64,000 bases of DNA from Aquatica leii (Eukaryota > Arthropoda > Insecta > Coleoptera > Lampyridae), in assembly GCA_035610365.1 (NCBI GenBank), contig CM069432.1:237612104-237676103 (forward strand), written 5' to 3'. The position numbers were made by a program, and so were the translations under genes. Positions 46,683-55,738 of the stretch are shown piece after piece. Every line of letters starts with the position of its first letter. Within the stretch, counting starts at the first letter, position 1. The notes under the pieces were generated by a model that did no database searches, was not told where the DNA came from, and saw nothing but the letters and a program-made list of their open reading frames with translations.

Positions 46683-48710
46683 ATGGAATGGGAGCAAGAT
46701 AAAGTCATAGCCTTTATTGAGGCATATAAACTGAAAAAGAATCTATGGGATTCCAAAATGAAAAACTATAAGAACAGAAACTTGAGGCACGATGCCCTGA
46801 TGGAAATTGCTAATCAATTTAACATGGAGAAGCAAGCTGTAGAACAAAAAATTAAAAATCTTCAGAGTCAATTTTCAAGAGAATTGAAAAAAATAAAGGA
46901 TAGCAAGAAATCTGGCACTGGTACCGAGGATGTGTATACAAGTAAATGGTTTGCTTTTGAAAGTTTGAAATTCTTACTGGACAAAAATAAGCCCAGGGAG
47001 ATGTTGGATTCAGAGCTACAGGTATGTAGATTTTGAGAACTAAAAACTTTATTTTTATTTTTAAATTTATGTTGTCAAACAATACATTTTAACATATTTC
47101 GTATTGCCACGGAACTTCTCCTTCGGGTGTCATAAAATAGTCTTTTAAGGTGTTTCTCACTTGCTGGGCATGCAGTGCACTTCGTCTGGGTATTCTGGGT
47201 AAATCTGATAAGCCAGGGTGATTATCATTTCTCCAAGCTCCTGGAATAACGTCTCTTGAATCAGAGCAATCAGAATCGAATGTTCCAGGAGGGTTATAAC
47301 TGCTTTTAGATGCACTTTTTCTAAGAAAATTGTGCAAGTAACATCCTGCTAACGTCACCTTGCAAGCGGTTTGGGGTTCCAATAGCAATGGTTTACGAAA
47401 TATTCTAAATACGTTAGATATTAAGCCAAACACATTTTCTGATATTCTTCGAGCCCTGCTGAGGCGATAATTAAATACTCTTTCGCTAGAACCTTTAGTG
47501 TGATTTCCTGCATATGGTTTCATTATATTTTTTGACAAAGGAAATGCATCGTCTCCAACAAAAACATATGGGCTTTTTAGTTCACTATTTGGGAGTTGAT
47601 TTTCTTTAGGTAAATGCATTGTATTGTCCTCTAGAAGCTTATTAAATGTGGTACTACTAAACACGCCACCATCTGAAATGCGCCCTTGGCATTCCACATT
47701 AACGTAAATGAAGTTGTAATTTGCGTCAACTACGGCAAACAATACAATACTAAAAAATCCCTTGTAATTGAAAAATTCACTGCCACTGTTTATTGGAGCC
47801 TGCAACGATATGTGTTTTCCGTCCATAGCTCCGACGCAGTTCGGAAAATTCCAACGATTGTGATAGTCTTCGGCAACGGCTTTCCATTCTGCTTCGTTTT
47901 TAGGCATCTGAAATAAAAAAAAAGTAATTTTAATATTTTTAATTTTATTTTTCAATCTTTAAACTGAAAACAGTTACAACAGTAGTAAAATAATAAATAT
48001 TTATATTACAGATTTCATCGGTAATGGATGCCGTGGACGATGCCAACGATGTGGATACCACTGATGACCTTGAGAACACGCAACATTGCATTTTAAATGA
48101 TGAAAACAACAGCTCACAAGACTCTACGATGAGTAACTCACAAGCCAATAATGTTGAAAAAGCAAAGGACAATGTTACTCCAAAAAAACAGTTCAAGTCT
48201 CCAACCCTTGCTCATGTACCATCAAGGAAAAGAAGATTCGATGACTCAATGGTCAATGAAGCATACGAAGCAATGAAGCAAACATTAGCTGCAAAAAAAC
48301 CAAAGGATGTGTTCACCATATGTGGTGAAGAAGTAGCTGTGACATTAAGAAACTTGCGTACTACTTATGCTCAAGCTATAGTGCAACACAAAATAAGTAC
48401 ACTTTTGTTTGAAGCAAAATTGGGAAATTATAATTATCCCGTAGCACAACAACCACAGCAGCAGGCTCCTCAGGCTCAGCATCAGCACTATTATCCTCTG
48501 TCTCAGCAATATTTTTTGCCTCCAGCTAATTCCGGTGGCTTACTAACGATTTTACCGCCGCAACAGTCGCCGGAATCATATTCCTCATGCTCTTCTGGTA
48601 ATCCCCCAACTCCTGCACTGTCAACTTCTACAATGACTACTGATAAAGATGAAGCTGTGGATAATTTCCTCACCCAGCTGCAAACTCCACGACATCATAC
48701 GTCACAATAA
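46683..48710 (+). CDS. Harbinger MADF-domain DNA-binding protein, two exons
   Basis: Predicted join of 46683-47021 and 48012-48710, 345 residues. Exon 1 (113 codons) is a MADF domain: MEWEQDKVIAFIEAYKLKKN, then NRNLRHDALMEIANQF, KIKNLQSQFSRELKKIKDS and SKWFAFESLKFL. The donor is CAG|GTATGT at 47022 and the acceptor TTACAG ends at 48011. Phase 0 is kept on both sides. Exon 2 has an acidic and serine-rich start, a basic PSRKRRF stretch, a conserved-looking FTICGEEVAVTLRNL block, a Q/H-rich tract and an acidic tail. In Harbinger elements such a partner brings the transposase to DNA or into the nucleus. The intron contains the last transposase exon on the other strand. No stops or shifts. Confidence 0.85.
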
Positions 48711-48986
48711 ACATAGATATGCGCGGTACTATTTTCCTTTAGGATTTACTTTAAATATTTAGTTTTAGCTTATTTGTACTACTGTTATTTGTTCTTATTT
48801 GCTTTTTGTAGTCGTTAAAATTTGATTAAAAAGTAGCTATACTAGGTATTTCTTTTTTATATGTATCTCGTAAATAATAATAAATATTAAGTACTTACCT
48901 TTATATATTCTTGTAATACATCAATAAGGGCTTCGGACACGTCCAGAACAATTTTGGAAATCACCTGTTTTGAAATTTTGAAAAGA

Positions 48987-51224
48987 CCCTAGTAGCACAA
49001 AATATACGTAATATATTAGTAAATAACATCTGGTAAATATTTAAATGTCACACTTTTTAATATTGGCCATTTATTGTAATGCTATATCAATAATTTATAT
49101 AAAATAAATATATTCTAAATATATGTTTTCGATATATGGTAGACATTAGATGTAGATGTCGTCTCAATGTTTGTTTCCAATATATGGGAAATATATCTTT
49201 TTAATCTGTTCTAGATGTATCTCACTATTATTTGTGAGATATTTGTAAAATATATACCTACTACATATGTGTATGTTTGTAAATGATATTTAATCTGGTT
49301 CTTTTTTGCTACGCATTGTACAGTTTTTATTAAACCGTATTGAAACACTGCAGATATTCTGTAGAAACACGTTTATTTATAAAAATTACACTAACAAAAC
49401 AAAATTACAAATGAATAAAATATAAATATAAAATCTGTATACATTTTAAACATCTTTATAAATAAATACACAAAAAAATTGTATCTTAAAATTAATTATT
49501 GATATCATCACATATTACATAGGTAGTACATAAATGTTCTAAATCTTGCCAAATATAACGCAACATTAGGATGTCGTCTTGTGATGGCATCTGAAAAAAA
49601 AACACACAATTAAGATTTACTCCACAAAGTTGTATTAAAAATCTACATTTTATAATAATAATTATAAAATGCATTAAAATTATTTTAATTGTTATAAAAT
49701 ATACAGACAAATGGTTTTAGTTTGAATTTTTCAATAAAGAAACTCTATCAAGACATACATTTTTTTTTAAATTTGGTTTACAGAAATATCAACAGCATTA
49801 TTAATTTAGTTATTATTTTAGATTAGTTTTAAAAGTGCACAAAAGCATTTTCTTGGGATTGCTATTCAAAAAATAAGGTAAATTTGTTGTTTATTAATTA
49901 TTGATTATAGTTACGTAAATAAAAGCATTTCTCTAATTTAGGTTTCTTATTAGTAATGACCGTTGAAATTTTTTTGAATTATGTTCTGTCAACGTTGAAC
50001 AACTAAGCTGCGTTAAAATAAATTATTTACAAAATGACTTTTTGCTTTTCTGTAGTTAGAAAACATGATGCAAAAATAAAAAATAAGAAAATTAATAGGC
50101 ACTTACCTGATTATACAATTACGTTGTACTAAAACTCGATATAAAAATTTAAACTTCGCAAACTGCAAACACGAAGCCCAAATGCATATTAGTAAAGAAA
50201 ACTTTTCTTATTCTTGTTCAGGGTCTATATAACGGTTTTTGACCTCAGTACCCAAAAGCAGGTAAATAATACATTTTTTCAACGTTGCAAAGGATTCTAA
50301 GAAATTTATTAAAAGCACCTAAAAGGTACTTGTACCTATATACCCGTTTTTAATGCCACAAAAGTATTTGGAAAAGATGACCTTCAAAATCATAAATACT
50401 TGCTAGCATTACTAGTAATTTTACAGCAGAATTAAAATACCTTGTCTAAAATTTCATTGCAGCAAATGTAGTTTATTATTGTAAAATTACTATAGTTCTA
50501 GTTATAATGCAATTGGTTTTTCCATTCAATTCAAACGCAGATGTCTCAATTTTATATACTCCTTGTGTAATTTTTTTAATAATTAAATTGCGTTGCTTAC
50601 AAAATTTTTAGCAGATTACATACTATGATATTGGATTACTTTTTATTAAAATATACGCATATAAGGATAATTTTTAAAATAAGCATATTTAAATTATGAG
50701 AACATTGTGTTAGGGTTTTTAGCAAAAATGAAAAAAAAGTTTAAGAAAAACGTTTAACAACTATAAATACATAAATTTAAAAGTACAGTTAAAAAATAAG
50801 CATAAAAAGGTAGATACTGATTAAACATAAATATTCGCTCTATATATAATTATAATACATATATATTTTATGTCAGTCAAATTTTGAAAAACATATGTGA
50901 CCTTAGAATACACGAACTATATTGTTGGTACATATTTTTAAAACATTGCTTTTATCTAGTTTTACAATATCTAGAATACATTTTTTACATCTTGCAATAA
51001 GTATCTAGAATTAAGATATTTACCTGATGTCATGTAAACCTTGAAAAAATTTATGAGGTTTTAAAATATATCAATGATATTGTAGGTATATATTTTTAGG
51101 ATATTAGTACTATACACTTTAACAATATCAAAAATATATCTATTACAGCAAGCAATATTTAGCCGACTTTAAATATTGTACCAAGATCATTAGAATATCG
51201 TACATATATTTTGTGCTACTAGGG
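48987..51224. mobile_element. 2238-bp TIR element in the Harbinger transposase, GA target duplication
   Basis: The ends are exact 20-bp inverted repeats, CCCTAGTAGCACAAAATATA, followed by one mismatch and GTA. Flanking dinucleotides are GA at 48985-48986 and 51225-51226. Removing the element and one GA restores the transposase frame exactly, which fixes the boundaries. The interior is very AT-rich with many 'atatctagaat'-like pieces and no DDE motif. One exon-like frame is at 49492-49590. A 2-bp duplication fits few superfamilies (CACTA-like and ISL2EU among them), but these ends match none I know. Confidence 0.9.
49492..49590 (-). other. Exon-like frame inside the 2238-bp element
   Basis: On the minus strand a T-rich tract with CAG is followed by MPSQDDILMLRYIWQDLEHL and 12 more codons to a stop. 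The layout (polypyrimidine, CAG, ATGCC) mimics the last-exon acceptor of the Harbinger transposase, but the residues do not match it. It could be a leftover 3' exon of the element's own lost gene. Not recognised. Confidence 0.35.
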
Positions 51225-51729
51225 GATACATTAGTGAATGGTACGAATCTCCAGTTGATAAAAATCGCAACGTTACAGCAAGACGCTCCGTTATGGGAAT
51301 AGCAGGTCTACAATTGGTGTCTTCTTTACAAATTTTTGGCCCGATTTTTTGTAATAAATATTTAAATTCACTTTCCGACATTCGAAAAAAATTTCTAAAT
51401 CCACCATTACACCTGTATTCAAGGCTCAATATGTTGACATCATCTTTCCTTAAATCCTCTATCAAATCGCTAGCATTGTATCTAACTCTACTTCGCAGGC
51501 TTGGTCGAACCCAAAATCTTCTTTTACGGGAAAGATTTCTCGTTTTGGCGATTATAATATATGCTGCACAGGCAACTAATGCGTCATCTTCGTCTGACAT
51601 GTTGATTTCGACTGATCGACAAACATTTCTGTCGATCTGGTGTGGACAGATGCAGTTTTGTCGACTTGCTAATCAACAACGTCGATCGACAGAGTCAATC
51701 GACAGTGTCGACTCAGTGAGGAAGCAGCT

Positions 51730-51882
51730 TAATTAATAGAATTACTAGCGGACATGACCGCCATTGACACTGGCGCGATGTCATTATGGATGTCATCTGG
51801 CGGTGTCTATTGTGGCACCACCGGTACCGCCTTTGTTATATACTGTAGTGTAGTGAGTATATGAAAAAAGACCTGTATAACA
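51730..51882 (-). repeat. mag-type 5' LTR, 5' half
   Basis: Beyond the right end of Harbinger the minus strand reads TGTTATACAGG at 51882 and runs through a GC-richer 'ggcggtaccggtggtgcc' block to the TAA target site. It would complete the LTR at 46312-46414. The 3' LTR is missing, so a pairwise LTR check is not possible in this window. Confidence 0.6.
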
Positions 51883-52180
51883 ATAATTCATTTTTTTAAG
51901 TAATAATAAAAAACAAGAAAGAAAAATAATAATAAAAATAAAAAAAAGTAACAGTTTGCCAAAATCTATGGATTTTAGAAATTAAGGACACAACTAATGA
52001 TGTCTCATTAAGATTGGTGATACGTTTTAATAAAAAGGACAAGAAGCGAAGAAAGGAAGGGATGTAAAAAGGAAAATTAATATTAAGAGGTTAAGAGAAT
52101 GAAGGAAATATAAAAAGCACGTTTCTCTTAAAAGAGATATTTTAATAAAATGCAAAGGAAGGGATTGTGATAAACCAGGT
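51883..52180. other. A-rich low-complexity DNA
   Basis: Runs of A/AATAAT and GAAAGGA-type sequence, no gene. Confidence 0.5.
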
Positions 52181-52323
52181 GTAAAGTGAAATAGAGAGTA
52201 ATTAAGTGTTAATGGACATAAGTAGATACAAATAAAGGATACCAGGAATGTAATAAACCAGATGTAAAGTGAAATAGAGAGTAATTAAGTGTTAATGGAC
52301 ATAAGTAGATACAAATAAAGGAT
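52181..52323. repeat. Tandem duplication, 83-bp period
   Basis: The block 'gtaaagtgaaatagagagta...caaataaaggat' (60 bp) at 52181-52240 repeats without change at 52264-52323. Preceding 'ataaaccag.t' is shared too. The identity indicates a recent duplication. Confidence 0.9.
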
Positions 52324-52800
52324 CTAAGTGATGGAAAAATAGACTTGTAAATTGAGAAGTCCGACAGCTGAAATTCGAGTGTAGGGTGCATCAGCATTAC
52401 GATTGTGCAGGTTAGAATTAATTGATAAGATTGTAAACAATAGGATAAGGTAGTTAGTTATACATAATAAGCATAGGGCGGTTAAATGGGTTGGATGGTA
52501 CCTCCGACGATATAGTTTATAAAGGAAGTTGTTTTCTTATTTGTTAGGATCTTGGCATGATCGCATTCAATTAAATTATGAAAAATGAAGTGTTTTTTTT
52601 TGTCGTAAATTGATTAAAGTAAAATTTGTCATCTCCCACAATAGAGGTAAACTCTGATACCTGAGAGGTGGGTTGTACTGTATAGAGCTAGCCGGAGCAA
52701 TGTCATTGAATTTTTATACAAACATGATTCATTTACCAAAACACTACAATACAATACATAACAATAGAAAAGTAAAAACGGAAAAAAATATCCATTTTGA
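52324..52800. other. No gene seen
   Basis: Moderately AT-rich sequence between the tandem duplication and the IS630-type element. ORFs carry no motif. Confidence 0.4.
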
Positions 52801-52801
52801 T

Positions 52802-54239
52802 ATTGAGGGGACGATTTTTGACGTTTAAGCGATATTTCTAAAATCAAGTCCCTGACTCCCAGCAACTACCGTTAATTTTCTTTTAATGGCACAACCCTAT
52901 TTGTTATACGTCATTTTTATTAGGAATTTAATGATATGCTTAGTTTATAATTTTAAGAATTTTTGGACACAAAAAATCCATATAACAAATTCAATGAAAT
53001 ATTAGGTTTGTTGTACGTTTTAATGCTACTTATCTACTAAAAGTGTAATAAAAATGAAAAATAATTATGTTTTATTATTGTGGTTTTTGTTGTGCTCTCT
53101 TTTTTTTAATACTGATTTATTTGAGTGTTATTCTCATTAAGTGCTATCGTTCACTTTAGAAGCTCAAATTTTCATTCTATTGACAATGACTTAGACCACC
53201 TCCGAACGTGTCAAAATTATCTTTATTTTTGGCATAGAAAACCGTTTTTCACTAAAAACAGCTACAACGTTTAACAGCAGACATCCTAACCGAAATGCAA
53301 CTCACACGTACGTTCGTCAATCGGTTGCCAAATGTAAGGCAACGAGATGAATTACTAATTTTAAAAAAAATAAGCCAAGAATACTTGATAAAGCCGCCAA
53401 TATTGAAGTACTTGGACAGTTCGCTATAAATCTAACGATGTAAGTGTCAGCCAGACGAGAAAAAAACAAGAATATCTCAAATCACTGTTGTAAAGGATTT
53501 AAAACGTCACAAGTTTCATTTTAGCAAAATCAACAATGTACAAGAACTTGGAGATGATGATCCGGACGGAAGAGTTGAGTTTTGTGAAATTATCATTCAT
53601 CACATTGTATGTATTGAAGCCCTATTTTTATAGATAGAAATTTGACTGGTGCATTTTATCTTGAATTGTTAGAAAATGTCATCGAACCATGATTAAACGA
53701 GCGCAGATGGAAATTTTCGTTTAAATGAGGCATTACTGTATTTCCAACAAGATGGAGCTCCTCTTCATTTCGTACAACTAGTTAGACAACGGTTAGATCG
53801 CCTTTATCCAAATCGGCGGATTGGCAGAAGAGGGTCAATTATATGGCCTCCCAGATAACCGGATTTAACAACATTAGACTTTCTTCTGTGGGGTAATTTA
53901 AAGTAAGTCGTTTTTAAAACTCAACCGGAGTCGATTGAAGAATGTCGCATCCGTCTGAAAGTTTTGAAAATGTTCGACGAAGGTTTGAGACTATTGTATC
54001 AAGAACAGAAATCATTTCCAACACTTATTATGAAACATTCCTTTTTTGTTGAAGTGATTTTAAATACTTATTGTGAATTGCATTATTGAACTTCTCAAAA
54101 AATAATGTATCACAAATAGGGTTGTGCCATTTAAAAAAAAGCTAAGGGTATTTGTTGGGGGTCAGAGGGTAATTGGCGGGGGTCACAGGATTGATAATAC
54201 AAATGTCGTTTAAACGTGAAAAATCGCCCTCCTCAACAT
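52802..54239 (+). mobile_element. IS630-Tc1-mariner superfamily element with long TIRs
   Basis: Inverted repeats of roughly 120-160 bp: the left end (from 'ttgaggggacgatttttgacgtttaa') pairs with the right end, and the inner boundary is the near-identical 'aatggcacaaccctatttgt'. The right copy has a 20-bp internal duplication of 'ctgacccccaacaaatacc'. The interior encodes a decayed transposase. A TA duplication is not clear. Confidence 0.75.
53190..54060 (+). pseudogene. IS630-type (DDE_3) transposase, decayed with internal deletion
   Basis: Pieces in order: TRTFVNRLPNVRQRDEL and an HTH-like EVLGQFAINLTM stretch near 53400; VVKDLKRHKFHFSKIN near 53490; DDPDGRVEFCEI near 53560; DRNLTGAFYLELLENVI near 53635; then QQDGAPLHFVQLVRQRLD, WPPR.PDLTTLDFLLWG and ESFENVRRRFETIVSRTEI to about 54060. 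QDGA and LDF mark the second and third DDE positions. The segment between DDPDGR and DRNLTG, including the first aspartate, is deleted. Stops and shifts are frequent. Confidence 0.75.
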
Positions 54240-55439
54240 TGTTTTTTTATTTTCGCATTCGTTCAAAAATTAAATCAATTGAACGCTTTAAAAAACTCAC
54301 CTTATATATAATCATAACTATTAGTTTGGGTTAACTGAATGATATTTAAAAGAAATTTAAAAATGTTATATTTATTACATTTGTAATAACATTTATTTAT
54401 TAATAGCAGTTTAAATTTTGTTTTATTAATATATTTTAATAACAAATATAATTTAGTATATTTGGTTACGTGTACAAAATATGGTAAAACAAGGTTTTGT
54501 CAATTATACTGTTATGCTTCTCACAGTAATTCAAAAAACTCTTTGCAATTTTATCAATAAGTTTTATTCTATTCAGGTTAGAGATTCTAATTTTAATGAT
54601 TTTGCATAAACTTTCATAGAGATTTGCAACATAGTTTATTTTAAATCTTCTAAACTTTCATTTGTTTAACGTATGTTAACAGAAAACTAATTGTATTTGA
54701 ATAAACTATTATTAATTTTTGGCGAATAATGAAATCTAAAACCAACATTATTTTAGAGACATAACTTGCTGTAATTAATTTAAGTTAACTACGAACGTAG
54801 TAAGATGTGGGTTGATTGTAGAACTATGTGTTATTAAATTCAGATATTGAATGAATTACTGATTGGGTTTGTTTGTACCACAGACCTGACCGAAGGACGC
54901 CCTTCTAATTATAAGGGTCTCTTGAGTTGAATAAGGTTACAGCAATTGTACATAACAATTACCTATTAAAATAAACGACATTATTAATTATTGGAATAAC
55001 AAAGAAAATTTATTATTAAAATTAACATTTGTTTTTGTAATAATTATACGAAAAAGAAATTTTGATCAATTATTTTTTTAAACTTTCTAATATTAAGTTA
55101 TTAATTTTTGTTATTATAAACTATGCAGATATTAATATACGTTTAGAATACTCTCTCAACCAAAACATTATATAACAAAATTTGAGTTTCAGTACAACAC
55201 AGAAATAGTGTAGTCAATTTTGTTGATTAAAAAATCTGTGTTTTGTGTTTTTACTTGCATTTAATAAGTATAATTTGTTTTTATAAAAATTTCAGATTTT
55301 ATATTTTTGCCGTTTTATTATTTGTAATAAATTGTTTACAAAAAAATTGTAATATCTTTTTCTAGCGTAAGTTAGTAAAGGTTTCATGTGCATAATGTTG
55401 TTTGTTTAATAAAAACTCCGTGAGCTTTCAGCAATATGG
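54240..55439. other. AT-rich DNA, no gene seen
   Basis: No ORF above background and no recognised repeat up to the hAT target site at 55440. Confidence 0.45.
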
Positions 55440-55738
55440 ACTGTCAGCAGCGACGTAACTAGGGGATTTACCACCCGGGGCAAGAAGTCACTTTGGCGCC
55501 CCCTCCTCTCTGTATTCAACATACACCAATAAACCAAAAACCTTTCCAAATAATACCTCTGATATTGTTACTAACATTTATTACACATTTCACCTTGAAA
55601 AACTGTTTAATTCCAATAGGCAGTAAATAATTGTTCAAAAACCAAACGGTTTATATATAAGTTACTTTATTTACACAATCTACATATAAATTTTACAGTT
55701 TACACAATCTTTAAGAATTGTGACAAATTATATACAAA

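Larger units (their letters stand above)
47089..51600 (-). pseudogene. Harbinger DDE transposase, intact except for one insertion
   Basis: Exon 1 starts with ATG at 51600 (MSDEDDALVACAAYIIIAKT) and runs to 51225, where the 2238-bp insertion splits codons of HSLMY/LFKISK. It resumes at 48984 and ends at 48899 with CAAGAATATATAAAG and the donor GTAAGT. The intron 48898-47908 ends in a T-rich CAG. The last exon 47907-47089 begins MPKNEAEWKAVAEDYHNRWN and holds the DDE nuclease: NCVGAMDGKHISL, SPYVFVGDDAFPL and RRISENVFGL. Lengths stay in phase (462 and 819 nt), giving 426 residues, the family norm. The intron contains exon 2 of the MADF gene on the plus strand. Broken only by the insertion, so recently active or close to it. 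Confidence 0.88.
46415..51729. mobile_element. PIF/Harbinger element, 5.3 kb including a nested insertion
   Basis: Inverted ends AGCTGCGTCCTCACTGAGTC (left) and the reverse complement of AGCTGCTTCCTCACTGAGTC (right) continue as a longer imperfect repeat. They are flanked by TAA at 46412-46414 and 51730-51732, the 3-bp T-A-rich target duplication of Harbinger. The element carries a MADF protein gene on the plus strand and a DDE transposase gene on the minus strand. Palindromic GTCGATCGAC decamers sit near both ends. Without the 2238-bp insertion at 48987 it would be about 3.1 kb, normal for the family, and both genes would be open. Confidence 0.92.

Noticed and set aside
51293..51736. 147-codon plus ORF at the Harbinger right end
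   Set aside because: It is the complement of transposase exon 1 and runs through the terminal repeat.
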